This document shows, piece by piece, positions 7,768 to 18,569 of a stretch of DNA of 64,000 bases; within the stretch, counting starts at the first letter, position 1, and every line of letters begins with the position of its first letter. This DNA comes from Thermomonas hydrothermalis. Lineage in GTDB: Bacteria > Pseudomonadota > Gammaproteobacteria > Xanthomonadales > Xanthomonadaceae. The position numbers and the translations under genes were made by a program. The stretch spans positions 1-64,000 of the forward strand of contig NZ_FQUK01000009.1 of NCBI RefSeq assembly GCF_900129205.1, read 5' to 3'. Below the pieces are notes generated by a model that saw only the letters and a list, made by a program, of their open reading frames with translations, was not told the origin of the DNA and did no database searches.

Positions 7768-9930
7768 ATGACGACGACCATGCGCACCCGTTCCCCCCTG
7801 CTGCTTGCCCTGCTGCCGCTGCTGGCCCATGCCACCGGCAATGACCCGCAAAAGACTCCGGACACGTCCCCCATCCGTCGCCTGCCGGCGGTGCAGGTAC
7901 AAGGCCAACGCTCGAACGCCGACTCCGGGCTGCAGGCCTGGGGTGCGGCCACACCACACGACACTCCGGCCAGCCTGGACGTGATTGGTCGCGATCGCCT
8001 CGACGCACGCCAGGTTCGTAGCCTGAGCGAACTGGCGCGCGAGGACGCCTCACTTGGCGACAGCTATGCGCCGGTGGGCTACTACCAGAATCTCAACATC
8101 CGTGGCTATCCGCTGGACCTGGGCAGCGGCTACCGCTTCAACGGCCTGCTGTTGACCGGCGAGCAGTTGCTGATGCCGGAGGACAAAGCGCAGGTCGAGG
8201 TACTCAAGGGCCTGGCGGGACTTGATGCCGGCGTCGTCGAACCGGGCGGTCTGATCAACGTCGTCAGCAAGCGTCCGCAAGACGTGCGCACCCTGACCCT
8301 GGGCACCGATTCGCACGGCTCACGCTACGCCGCACTCGATGCGGGCGCCTGGCTCAGGCCAGACTTCGGTGTGCGCGCCAATCTGGCCTGGGAGGACCTG
8401 CACAGCTACGTCCACCACGCCGACGGCCGCCGCACTGCCTACGCCCTGGCCGCCGACTGGCAACCGTCAGAGCGCACCTGGGTGCTGCTGGATGTCAACC
8501 ACCAGGACAGCGCACAACGCTCGGTCTCCGGCTACCAGCTGCTGGGCGGGCAGAGTCTGCCGCCGCATCCGGATCCGACCCGAATGTTGGGATACCAGCC
8601 CTGGCAGCAACCGGTGGGCATCGTGTCCACCAATGCCAGCGCACGCCTGACCCATGCCTTCGACAACGGCTGGACGCTCCGCCTCGCCACAGGCCGCAGC
8701 CGCAGCACGATCGATGACAATGTGGCCTTCGCCTACGGCTGCTATTACGTGGCGGCCTGCGCCACGCTGCCCGGCAACCACTTCGGCCCGAACGGCGAAT
8801 ACGACATCTACGATTACCGCAGCCCCGACGACACCCGAGTGGCCGACAGCGCCCGCGCCACCCTCGAGGGCCGCTTTGCCACCGGCGGTTGGCAACATAC
8901 CCTGAGCCTGGGCCTGCAGGCATTCCACCGCAGCATCACCCGTCGAGCCAGCGTCAACGACTACGTCGGCAGCGCGAATATCAATGACCCAGAGCCGCCG
9001 GTGTACGCCCCGTCCCCGCGCCAGCCCGGGCCGCGCATGCGCCGGCTGGACAGCTGGCAACGCGCTGCTTTCATGCTCGACCGCATCCAGCTTGCCGACG
9101 GCTGGCAGCTGCTGGCAGGCGCACAGCGCGTCGATCTCGACGAAACCGCACGTGACAAGCACGGCCATGTCACCCGCACCACCCACCTGCGCCAGACCCT
9201 GCCACAGGTGGCATTGCTCTGGCAGGGCCAACCGGATCTGACCCTGTATGCCAGCTACAGCGAAGGCATCGCGCTCGGCAAGGAAGCCCCGTTCTGGACC
9301 AGCAATGACGGCGACATGCTGCCTCCACGCCGCACCCACCAGCTGGAAGCGGGCGCCAAGTACCGCTGGCACGATGATCTCGCGCTGGGGCTGGCACTGT
9401 TCCGCATGCGCCAGCCATACCAGTTTGCCCAGCCGGACAGCAGCAGCGCCGGGTTCACCTTCGTCCAGCAGGGCCAAGAACAGCGCAGCGGTCTGGAAGT
9501 GTCGGCCGATGGCGCACTGACCCAGCGCCTGCGTCTGACCGCCAGCCTCACGCTGCTGCGCGCACGTGCCAGCGGCACCGGTGTCCCCGCCTATGAAGGC
9601 CATAGCCTGGCCAACGTCCCGGCCTGGCGAGCCAGCCTGCACCTCGATTACCAACTGACACCGACGCTGGCCCTGCAAGGCGGCTGGCGACATGCAGCCG
9701 CCAACCCGGCGACCGCCGACGGACACGTACGGGCACCGGCCTACGACGTGTTCGACGCCGGCCTGCGCTGGCAAGGGGCATGGGGCCAGCGCGAAACCAC
9801 CGTGCAGCTGGGCATCGACAATCTGTTCAACCGCGTGTACTGGCGCGATGTCGGCAGCGCCTACGGCGACACGTATCTGTTCCCCGGTGCCCCGCGTCTG
9901 GCCCGGCTGAGCGTGCGCGTGGCATGGTGA
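7768..9930 (+). CDS. TonB-dependent outer-membrane receptor under TPP riboswitch control (thiamine uptake)
   Basis: A 720-residue TonB-dependent receptor: signal peptide (MRTRSPLLLALLPLLAHATG), a TonB-box-like VQVQGQ, a plug domain (NIRGYPLD, GLAGLDAGVVEPGGLINVVSKRP) and a beta barrel ending in RLSVRVAW. Sequence alone resembles siderophore receptors, but the upstream TPP riboswitch and the downstream PnuC-family gene indicate thiamine or a precursor as ligand; such riboswitch-controlled receptors are known from Xanthomonas and Bacteroidetes. The ATG at 7768 is preferred to one at 7729, which lies inside a strong hairpin and would put an arginine-rich stretch ahead of the signal peptide. An ATG at 7780 is equally possible; none has a good Shine-Dalgarno sequence. 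Confidence 0.85.
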   Translation: MTTTMRTRSPLLLALLPLLAHATGNDPQKTPDTSPIRRLPAVQVQGQRSNADSGLQAWGAATPHDTPASLDVIGRDRLDARQVRSLSELAREDASLGDSYAPVGYYQNLNIRGYPLDLGSGYRFNGLLLTGEQLLMPEDKAQVEVLKGLAGLDAGVVEPGGLINVVSKRPQDVRTLTLGTDSHGSRYAALDAGAWLRPDFGVRANLAWEDLHSYVHHADGRRTAYALAADWQPSERTWVLLDVNHQDSAQRSVSGYQLLGGQSLPPHPDPTRMLGYQPWQQPVGIVSTNASARLTHAFDNGWTLRLATGRSRSTIDDNVAFAYGCYYVAACATLPGNHFGPNGEYDIYDYRSPDDTRVADSARATLEGRFATGGWQHTLSLGLQAFHRSITRRASVNDYVGSANINDPEPPVYAPSPRQPGPRMRRLDSWQRAAFMLDRIQLADGWQLLAGAQRVDLDETARDKHGHVTRTTHLRQTLPQVALLWQGQPDLTLYASYSEGIALGKEAPFWTSNDGDMLPPRRTHQLEAGAKYRWHDDLALGLALFRMRQPYQFAQPDSSSAGFTFVQQGQEQRSGLEVSADGALTQRLRLTASLTLLRARASGTGVPAYEGHSLANVPAWRASLHLDYQLTPTLALQGGWRHAAANPATADGHVRAPAYDVFDAGLRWQGAWGQRETTVQLGIDNLFNRVYWRDVGSAYGDTYLFPGAPRLARLSVRVAW

Positions 9931-10505
9931 TGCCCGCGCACGAACTGCTGGCGGCCCTGCTCAGCATCAGCGCGGTCTGGCTGACCACCCGCCGCACCCC
10001 ATGGTGCTACCCGGTGGGGCTGGCGTCGGTCTGCGTGTACCTGTGGGTCTATTGGCAGGCCAGGCTGTATTCGGAAGTCCTGCTACAACTGTTCTGGATC
10101 GGCATGCTGATCATTGGTTGGCGCCGCTGGCAACAACATCTGGACGCCAGCGGACACGTGCAGGTGGCCCCACTGCCCCGAGCGGCCGCGCTGCGCCACC
10201 TGCTCACCGGCATCAGTGGCGGCCTGCTGCTGGGCGCGATCATGCATCGCTATACCGATGCGGCCCTGCCCTGGCTGGATGCCTTGCTGACCGCACTCAG
10301 CCTGGTCGGTCAGTTCTGGCAAAACCGCCGTCATACCGCCGCCTGGTGGATGTGGATCGCGGTGGATACCGCCTATGTCGGCATGTTCCTGGTCAAGCAG
10401 CTCTACATCACCGCCGCGCTTTACGCCGGCTTCATCGTGCTGGCCATCCTCGGCCTGCGCGCCTGGACCCGTGCGCAGGCCGAAGCAATGGCAACAGACA
10501 GGTGA
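9924..10505 (+). CDS. pnuT: PnuC-family inner-membrane transporter (PnuT, thiamine)
   Basis: A 193-residue, strongly hydrophobic protein of the PnuC family, which moves vitamin-type substrates (nicotinamide riboside, riboflavin, thiamine) across the inner membrane by facilitated diffusion followed by phosphorylation in the cell. Family features include YPVGLASVCVYLWVYWQARLY near the start and FWQNRRHTAAWWMWIAVDTAYVGMFLVKQLY near the end, with several membrane helices between. It overlaps the end of the receptor gene (ATG at 9924 or 9930, receptor stop TGA at 9928-9930), so the two are translationally coupled. The thiamine assignment rests on the riboswitch. Confidence 0.88.
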   Translation: MVMPAHELLAALLSISAVWLTTRRTPWCYPVGLASVCVYLWVYWQARLYSEVLLQLFWIGMLIIGWRRWQQHLDASGHVQVAPLPRAAALRHLLTGISGGLLLGAIMHRYTDAALPWLDALLTALSLVGQFWQNRRHTAAWWMWIAVDTAYVGMFLVKQLYITAALYAGFIVLAILGLRAWTRAQAEAMATDR

Positions 10506-10525
10506 ACCCCACGGTCGCCTCAGGC

Positions 10526-10558
10526 AAGAAAAAACCCGCCGACGTGGCGGGTTTTCTT
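10526..10558. terminator. Bidirectional rho-independent terminator after pnuT
   Basis: AACCCGCC and GGCGGGTT pair around a GACGT loop, flanked by AAGAAAA on the left and TTCTT on the right, 20 bases after the pnuT stop. It ends the thiamine transcript and could also stop tRNA-Leu/secG transcription from the other side. Confidence 0.9.
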
Positions 10559-10599
10559 GAAGCCTCCGGACATGTACAGACATTTCCGGAGCAATCTGC

Positions 10600-10684
10600 T
10601 GGTGCCCAAGGGGGGACTCGAACCCCCACGACTTGCGTCGCTACCACCTCAAGGTAGTGCGTCTACCAATTCCGCCACCTGGGC
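10600..10684 (-). tRNA. tRNA-Leu (anticodon GAG)
   Basis: On the minus strand the 85-base cloverleaf starts GCCCAGG and ends CTTGGGC-A-CCA, with the CCA encoded. The acceptor stem has seven pairs (one G-T). The anticodon arm is CTACC-TTGAGGT-GGTAG, giving GAG for CUC/CUU codons. The extra arm is long as in all leucine tRNAs, and the T loop reads GGTTCGAGTCC. It lies 38 bases downstream of secG, the same order as secG-leuU in E. coli. Confidence 0.96.
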
Positions 10685-10722
10685 AATGCGTACTAAGAGT
10701 TTAAGCGCTGACTTCGATTCCG

Positions 10723-11088
10723 TCACTTATTCGGTGCCGTCGGAGCAGCCGGCGCCGACGGAGTGCCGTCGGTCTGCGGCTGTGCCGGCATGCTGGGAAC
10801 CTGCACCTGCCGAGCCATCACACCCAGATCAGCCTTGACCGGGCCGGTCTTGGCCTGCTTGCTGGCATACACCGCCATCCCCATGCTGATCGTGAAGAAG
10901 GCGACCGCCAGCCACTTGGTGGTCTTGCTCAGGAAGTTGGACGCCCCACGCGCGCCGAATACGGTGGCCGAGGCACCGCCACCGAAACCGGAGCCGGCCT
11001 GCGCGCCGGAGCCTTGCTGAAGCAGCACGAAGGCGATGATGCCGACGGCCACCAGCACATAGAGGATGTTGACGAGTTGCAGCAGCAT
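10723..11088 (-). CDS. secG: Preprotein translocase subunit SecG
   Basis: SecG is the small partner of SecYE that helps SecA-driven protein export. The 121-residue protein has two membrane helices (about 4-23 and 57-76) separated by the glycine-rich loop QQGSGAQAGSGFGGGASATVFG, the family signature. It has an Ala/Pro-rich tail. It begins eleven bases after tpiA on the same strand and is followed by tRNA-Leu. Confidence 0.96.
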   Translation of the reverse strand: MLLQLVNILYVLVAVGIIAFVLLQQGSGAQAGSGFGGGASATVFGARGASNFLSKTTKWLAVAFFTISMGMAVYASKQAKTGPVKADLGVMARQVQVPSMPAQPQTDGTPSAPAAPTAPNK

Positions 11089-11099
11089 GTCGTGCGTTC

Positions 11100-11855
11100 T
11101 CAGGTATGAGGGGCCGCCGCGCGGGCGATGGCCAGGAAATCGGCCGCCACCAGCGAGGCACCGCCGACCAGCCCGCCATCCACGTCGGCCTGGGCAAACA
11201 GGCTGGCGGCGTTGTCGGGCTTGACACTCCCGCCATACAGCAGCGGCAGCGAGTCGGCAATCTTAGCATCCAGCGCGGCGATTTGGCCACGGATGAAGGC
11301 GTGCACGGCCTGCGCCTGCGCCGGGCTTGCGGTGTGCCCGGTGCCTATGGCCCAGACGGGCTCATAGGCCACGATGGCTCGACTGAACGCCGCCACCCCA
11401 ACGCGCTCCAGCACCGGCTGCAGTTGCGCGGCGATCACCGCCTCGGTCTGCCCAGCCTCGCGTTCCTCCAGACGCTCGCCCACGCATAGCACCGGCACCA
11501 GGCCGGCCGCCTGCGCGGCGGCAAACTTCTCCGCCACCAGCGCACTGCTCTCGCCGTGGTACTGACGGCGTTCGGAATGCCCCACCAGCACGTAGTGGGC
11601 ACCGACATCGGCCAGCATCGCCGCCGCCACTTCGCCGGTGTAAGCCCCCTTGTCATGGGCACTGACGTCCTGCGCACCCAGCCCGATTCCAGCGGCGGCA
11701 CACGGCCCGGCCAGTTCGGCCAGGTACGGGTACGGCGGAAACACCAGCAGCTCGACTCCGCTCGGCCGCGCGGCGGCGAGTTCCGCCACCAGCGCCGCAG
11801 CAAAGGCGCGGTTGCCATGAAGTTTCCAGTTTCCGGCGACGATTTTGCGGCGCAT
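11100..11855 (-). CDS. tpiA: Triose-phosphate isomerase
   Basis: This cytoplasmic glycolytic enzyme interconverts dihydroxyacetone phosphate and glyceraldehyde-3-phosphate. In the 251-residue protein the catalytic set is visible: Asn9/Lys11 in GNWKLHG, His93 in VGHSERR, and the Glu of AYEPVWAIGTG; LLYGGSVKPDN binds phosphate. The ATG at 11855 is preceded by AGGGG nine bases away and starts with the family-typical MRRKIVAGNWK. It heads the tpiA-secG-tRNA-Leu unit. In many relatives glmM lies directly upstream, but here two oxygenase-like genes intervene. Confidence 0.97.
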   Translation of the reverse strand: MRRKIVAGNWKLHGNRAFAAALVAELAAARPSGVELLVFPPYPYLAELAGPCAAAGIGLGAQDVSAHDKGAYTGEVAAAMLADVGAHYVLVGHSERRQYHGESSALVAEKFAAAQAAGLVPVLCVGERLEEREAGQTEAVIAAQLQPVLERVGVAAFSRAIVAYEPVWAIGTGHTASPAQAQAVHAFIRGQIAALDAKIADSLPLLYGGSVKPDNAASLFAQADVDGGLVGGASLVAADFLAIARAAAPHT

Positions 11856-11913
11856 GCAGCATTCCCCTGCGGAAAATGGCAAGTTTAGCAACCCAGTCCT
11901 ACCCGGATATGCC

Positions 11914-12588
11914 ATGTCCCGCCCGCTGCCGATGATGCGCGTCCTGCCCTACCGCAAACCCACCGAAGGGCGCGATTACTGGGTGTTCGACGATGTCCTG
12001 CCTGATCCTAATGAAGTCCGTCGGCGTTGCCTTACCAAGCCGGACTGGGAGTTGGGCTTTCCCTACAGCGGCGAAACCTGGCCGGGCCGGCGCGCCATTC
12101 CAGCGCTGCTGCCGGACGAACTGGCCAACGTGGAAGCCCGCGTCCGCCAGGCCACCGGCGTGCGCAAGCTGTGGGTGCAGCCGGCACCCAACGGCAAGAC
12201 CCTCAACCACAACTGCGTACAGGTGGTCGGGGCACATGAGGCCCAGGCCAAACCGCATACCGACTCGCGCTCGCTCTGCCGGTTTGCGGCGGTGCTGTAT
12301 CTGACGCCCGACGCACCCGAGGCATGCGGCACCAGTTTCTACCGCCAACGGCTCCCGAACGGGCAGCTCGGCGGCAACACCGTCACCAAACCTTACGACA
12401 ACCTGGTCGATGCGCTCGGCACCCGCTTCGTGCCGCCGGGCTCTTTTGTCGAGGACGTCCGCATCCCCAACCGCTTCAACCGCCTGCTGCTCTACACCGC
12501 CGCCATGATCCACAGCGCCACCGCCTATTTCGGCAGCGTGCTGGAGGATGAGCGGATGGCGGCGGTGTTTTTCTGGATGGGGATGTGA
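11914..12588 (+). CDS. DUF6445-type 2-oxoglutarate/Fe(II) oxygenase-like protein
   Basis: A 224-residue protein. It shows an HxD pair in AKPHTDSRS and a later His in MIHSATAYFG, the spacing expected of a prolyl-hydroxylase-like iron site, plus CGTSFYRQR between them. I match it to DUF6445, found in Xanthomonadaceae and alphaproteobacteria, often beside sugar-uptake or tryptophan-halogenase genes; none is here. The start at 11914 gives MSRPLPMMRVLPYRKP. It is divergent from tpiA (58 bp apart) and convergent with the next gene, with which it shares a terminator. The substrate is unknown. Confidence 0.65.
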   Translation: MSRPLPMMRVLPYRKPTEGRDYWVFDDVLPDPNEVRRRCLTKPDWELGFPYSGETWPGRRAIPALLPDELANVEARVRQATGVRKLWVQPAPNGKTLNHNCVQVVGAHEAQAKPHTDSRSLCRFAAVLYLTPDAPEACGTSFYRQRLPNGQLGGNTVTKPYDNLVDALGTRFVPPGSFVEDVRIPNRFNRLLLYTAAMIHSATAYFGSVLEDERMAAVFFWMGM

Positions 12589-12596
12589 ACGCGTGT

Positions 12597-12633
12597 TCCG
12601 GCAAGCGCGCAGGTAACGCGCCCGCTTGCCGGA
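12597..12633. terminator. Shared hairpin terminator between convergent genes
   Basis: TCCGGCAAGCG (12597-12607) pairs perfectly over 11 bases with 12623-12633, loop of 15. It fills the 49-bp space between two convergent stop codons. There is no long T tract on either side, so termination would rest on the very stable stem. Confidence 0.6.
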
Positions 12634-12637
12634 TGGC

Positions 12638-13576
12638 TCACTTGAGCTTGATTTCCCGCAGCCGCTCTTCCAGATACCCCTGCGCCGTGATCGGCTCGGG
12701 ATAACGGCTGGGATTGTCAGCGCTGACGCAGTTGGGCAACACGTCGATCACGAAGTCCGGGTTTGGATGCAGGAAGAACGGCGTGGAATAGCGCGGCTGC
12801 CGCGCCTTCTCGCCCGGCGGATTGACCACGCGATGGGTGGTGGAAGGCAGCACGTGGTTGGTCAATCGCTGCAGCATGTCACCGATATTGACCACGATGG
12901 TGTCGGCATCGGCGGTGAACGGGATCCACTCACCCTTGCGCGACAACACTTCCAGCCCTTCCGCGCTGGCACCGACCAGCAGGGTGATCAGATTGATGTC
13001 CTCGTGGGCGCCCGCACGGACATTGGGGATTTCCGCACTGGTGATCGGCGGGTAGTGGATCGGCCGCAGGATGGAGTTGCCGTTGTCGATCTTGTCGGCG
13101 AAATAGTCCTCGGGCAGCCCCAGATGCAGGGCCAGCGCAGACAGCACCCGCGCACCGAGTGCATCAAGGGCTGCGTACAGCGCAAGGGCACGCGGGCGAA
13201 ACTCCGGCACCTCTTCCGGCCACAGGTTGGGTGGCATCACATCGGCATATTTTTCATCGCGCGTCTCGCGGCCGACGTGCCAGAACTCCTTGAGATCGTA
13301 GTACTGCGACCCTTTGGCGGTCTCAATGCCAAACGGGGTATAGCCGCGGGCACCACCGCCACCAGGCACGTGGTATTTACGCTTGACCTCCTCCGGCAAA
13401 GCGAAGAAGGCGACGAAGGCATCGTAGGCGCCGTCGATGACGTCCTGCGGGATGCCATGGCCACGGATGCCAGCGAACCCCCACTCGCGGTAGGCAGCCC
13501 CCAGCTCGGCCACGAATGCATCGCGGTCGGTCTCGAACCGGCGGATGTCCAGGGTGGGAATGTGAATCTCGCTCAT
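12638..13576 (-). CDS. Isopenicillin N synthase-like 2-oxoglutarate/Fe(II) dioxygenase
   Basis: This 312-residue protein of the IPNS/flavanone-hydroxylase-like dioxygenase family uses iron, oxygen and usually 2-oxoglutarate. The DIOX_N region (AAYREWGFAGIRGHGIP) is followed by the iron-binding H-x-D as AHEDINLITLL, the distal His in STTHRVVNPP, and the co-substrate Arg in PRYSTPFFLHP. The start at 13576 is chosen for GGACGAG about eight bases upstream; an ATG at 13591 would add five residues. Substrates in this family range from antibiotic precursors to ethylene formation, so none is assigned. Confidence 0.85.
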   Translation of the reverse strand: MSEIHIPTLDIRRFETDRDAFVAELGAAYREWGFAGIRGHGIPQDVIDGAYDAFVAFFALPEEVKRKYHVPGGGGARGYTPFGIETAKGSQYYDLKEFWHVGRETRDEKYADVMPPNLWPEEVPEFRPRALALYAALDALGARVLSALALHLGLPEDYFADKIDNGNSILRPIHYPPITSAEIPNVRAGAHEDINLITLLVGASAEGLEVLSRKGEWIPFTADADTIVVNIGDMLQRLTNHVLPSTTHRVVNPPGEKARQPRYSTPFFLHPNPDFVIDVLPNCVSADNPSRYPEPITAQGYLEERLREIKLK

Positions 13577-13617
13577 AGTGTGCTCGTCCATCTATACGGA
13601 AGTGCTCATGATGGGGC

Positions 13618-13634
13618 CCGCCCGTCAGGGGCGG
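13618..13634. terminator. Short hairpin downstream of glmM
   Basis: CCGCCC (13618-13623) pairs with GGGCGG (13629-13634) around GTCAG, twelve bases past the glmM stop. The stem is short and no T run follows on the minus strand, so its role as terminator is tentative. Confidence 0.35.
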
Positions 13635-13645
13635 CTTGATCTGCC

Positions 13646-14997
13646 TCAAACCGCGGCGCGCACCGCCTCGGCCAAGGCTTGCAGGGTGCGATCGACCAGG
13701 GCTGGATCATCCGCCTCGACGGTGACCCGCACCACCGGCTCGGTGCCCGACGGCCGCAGGAACGCGCGGCCGCGGCCGGCCACGGCACGCTGCGCCTCGG
13801 CCAGGGCGGCCTGCACGGACGCCGCCTCGGCCGGACGCGTGCCGGGCGCGATCTTCACATTGACGGTCTTCTGCGGCAGCTTGCGCAGCCCCTGCACAGC
13901 CTCGGCGAGGGTGATGCCACGCCGCTGCAACACCTCCAGCACCTGCAGGGCACTGATGATGCCGTCGCCGGTGCTGGCGCGATCCAGACAAAGGATGTGG
14001 CCGCTGGTCTCACCCCCCAGCACGCCACCGTGCGCCAGGAGCTGCTGGTGCACATAGCGGTCCCCCACCCGGGCGCGCACGAAGCCGATCCCGCGCGCAG
14101 TCAGCGCCTGCTCCAGGCCATAGTTCGACATCAGCGTGCCGACCACCGGGCCGCGCAGGCGGCCGGTGGCCTGCCAGTCGCAGGCCAGCACATAGAGCAG
14201 GTCGTCGCCATCGCGCACCTGGCCGTCGGCATCGACGAACAGCACGCGGTCGCCATCGCCGTCGAAGGCAATCCCCAGCGCGGCGCCGGTGGCGCGCACG
14301 CGCGCGGCCAGCGCCTCGGGGTGGGTGGAACCCACGCCCTCGTTGATGTTGAGCCCGTTCGGCTCGACTCCGATTGCGTCCACCCGCGCATCCAGCTCGC
14401 GCAAGACCAGTGGTGCCAGCTGGTAGGTCGCGCCATGGGCGCAATCGACCACGATGTGCAGGCCGCCCAACTGAAACCCTTTCGGCACCGATCCTTTACA
14501 GGCTTCGACATACCGGCCGACCGCATCGCGGGTGCGGACGGCCTTGCCTAACCGTTCTGACGGGACGGTCGAAAACGGCGCATCCAGCGCGGCTTCGATG
14601 GCCAGCTCGGTGGCATCGTCAAGTTTTTCGCCCTGGGCCGAGAAGAACTTGATGCCGTTGTCGTGATGGGGATTGTGCGAGGCGGAAATGACGATGCCGC
14701 CATCGGCGCGCAGCGAGCGGGTGAGGTAGGCCACCGCCGGGGTCGGCATCGGCCCCATCAGCTGCACGTCCACGCCGGCGGCCACCAGCCCGGCTTCCAG
14801 CGCCGCTTCGAACATGTAGTTGGAGATCCGGGTGTCCTTGCCGATCACCACCATCGGCTTGCGCCATTCCTGGCGGTCACGCGCGGCGGCCGCCAGGGCA
14901 TGGCCATAGGCATTGCCCAGGCGCAGCACGAAATCAGCGGAGATCGGCGGCTCGCCCACCCGGCCGCGGATGCCATCGGTCCCGAAGTAGCGCCGAC

Positions 14998-15001
<4 letters not shown>
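13646..15001 (-). CDS. glmM: Phosphoglucosamine mutase GlmM
   Basis: GlmM converts glucosamine-6-phosphate to glucosamine-1-phosphate for UDP-GlcNAc, the precursor of peptidoglycan and lipopolysaccharide. The 451 residues include the start [13 protein letters not shown], the phosphoserine loop VISASHNP (Ser108), the metal loop DGDGDR and the phosphate-binding [11 protein letters not shown] near the end. The ATG at 15001 overlaps the accD stop (ATGA), so the two genes are coupled. Confidence 0.97.
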
Positions 15002-15891
<890 letters not shown>

Positions 15892-15922
15892 GTGATCTCG
15901 AACACCGTTCTGAAATGTGAAT

Positions 15923-15970
15923 GCCCGGCGGCCTGCGCAGGCGGCCCGCCCGGGCGGAGAGGCGCCGGGC
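15923..15970 (-). terminator. Long GC-rich stem-loop between trpA and accD
   Basis: GCCCGGCG (15923-15930) pairs with CGCCGGGC (15963-15970). The interior holds further self-complementary stretches such as GCCTGCGCAGGC. It starts 17 bases past the trpA stop on the minus strand. Only a weak T-rich stretch follows, so it may act as a terminator or a partial stop that separates trp from accD expression. Confidence 0.4.
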
Positions 15971-15987
15971 GTCTGCCGACAGTCTAC

Positions 15988-16803
15988 TCAAGCGGCCACG
16001 GGCCCGCCGTCCAGGGCCAGCCGCAACGGCTGCAGGAACGCACGCGCCCGCGCAGCGGCCTCGTCCGCATTCTGACTGCCGTCCAGCACCGACACCAGGG
16101 CGCTGCCGACCACCACGCCGTCGGCATGGGCGGCCATGGCCACGGCACTGCGGGCATCGCGGATACCAAAGCCGGCCATGACCGGCACCCGGGTACGTGC
16201 CCGCACCTGCGCCAAATGGCCGGCGGCCTCGGCCACGTCCAGACGCGACGCCCCGGTCACCCCAGCGTAGCTGACGTAGTAAAGATAGCCTTCGGCCTGC
16301 GCACATACCGCCGCAAGCCGCGACGGCGGGGTGGTGGGCGACGCCAGCGCGATCAACACCAAGCCATGCCGTCCCAGCGCCTGCCGGTAGCCTTCGGCTT
16401 CTTCTGGCGGCAGATCGACCAGCAGCACGCCGTCCACGCCCGCCTCCGCCGCCTGTGCGGCAAAGGTCTCGGCACCCCGGATTTCGACCGGATTGAGGTA
16501 GCCCATCAGCACGACGGGCGTGTCCGCATCATCGACACGAAACGCCCGCACCCAGTCCAGCACCTGTGACAGCCCGACCCCGCGCGCCAGCGCCCGTTCG
16601 GAACTGCGCTGGATCACCGGACCATCGGCCATCGGGTCGGAAAACGGCACGCCCAACTCAAGCACGTCGGCGCCGGCCTGCACCAGGGCGTGCATAACCG
16701 GCACCGTGGCCTCCGGCAATGGATCGCCAGCGGTGATGAACGGCACCAGGGCTTTGCGCCCGGCCGCCCCTAGGGCCGCCAGGCGCCGCTGCAACCGGGT
16801 CAT
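15988..16803 (-). CDS. trpA: Tryptophan synthase alpha chain
   Basis: TrpA splits indole-3-glycerol phosphate to indole, which tunnels to TrpB. The 271 residues keep the catalytic acids at the canonical numbers, Glu49 (VLELGVPFSD) and Asp60 (SDPMADGP), and the glycine-rich phosphate loops GFGI and VVGSAL. Its ATG overlaps the DUF3144 gene's stop by four bases, so trpA translation is coupled to that gene rather than to trpB. Confidence 0.97.
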   Translation of the reverse strand: MTRLQRRLAALGAAGRKALVPFITAGDPLPEATVPVMHALVQAGADVLELGVPFSDPMADGPVIQRSSERALARGVGLSQVLDWVRAFRVDDADTPVVLMGYLNPVEIRGAETFAAQAAEAGVDGVLLVDLPPEEAEGYRQALGRHGLVLIALASPTTPPSRLAAVCAQAEGYLYYVSYAGVTGASRLDVAEAAGHLAQVRARTRVPVMAGFGIRDARSAVAMAAHADGVVVGSALVSVLDGSQNADEAAARARAFLQPLRLALDGGPVAA

Positions 16804-17222
16804 TGGTTGGCCGCAGCCGTCTCGGCGTCCTGCTTCAGGCGACCGATCTTGATGCCGGCCGCGCGGTACTCATCGGCCAGCTCGGAGTCGCCCACGTCAA
16901 TGCCGCGCTCCTCGCCGAAGCCGTCCAGATGCTCGTTGAGCATGCGGCGGTACATGGTGGTCATGTAATCAAGGAACGGCTTGCGCTCGTTGGCGGCATC
17001 GATCGGCTTGACCAGGGTCAGAAACACATGGGCATTGAAGCGCGCCGCCGCAAACAGAACCGCCAGGCTGATGTTGCGCTCGCCGTACTTCTGAGACTGC
17101 TTGTGGGTCAGCTCCAGATACTCATTGACACACTCGAAGAACTCCGGCGGAAACTGGGTGCCCGCCTGCGGCTGTGCGCCGTCCTGGGTCTGTTGCGGCT
17201 GCTGATTGGTTTCTTCGGCCAT
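16800..17222 (-). CDS. DUF3144 family protein inside the trp cluster
   Basis: A 140-residue soluble protein, not recognised functionally. It has a Gln-rich N-terminus (residues 1-25), then a helical domain FECVNEYLELTHKQSQKYGERNISLAVLFAAARFNAHVF, which I match to DUF3144, and an acidic tail region GEERGIDVGDSELADEYR. No signal peptide or membrane segment is seen. AGGAG stands eight bases before the ATG at 17222. It lies 114 bp after trpB and overlaps trpA by four bases, so it is presumably co-expressed with tryptophan synthase. Confidence 0.85.
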   Translation of the reverse strand: MAEETNQQPQQTQDGAQPQAGTQFPPEFFECVNEYLELTHKQSQKYGERNISLAVLFAAARFNAHVFLTLVKPIDAANERKPFLDYMTTMYRRMLNEHLDGFGEERGIDVGDSELADEYRAAGIKIGRLKQDAETAAANQ

Positions 17223-17336
17223 GGCCGGACTCCTGAAAGGTTGTGGTGATGTTGAACCGTGCATTGTCGCCGAAAGACGGGCGCAGACCAAATCTTGGGC
17301 CGACCACCCGCCCCCACGGCAGACTGACGTCACGGC

Positions 17337-18569
<1,233 letters not shown>

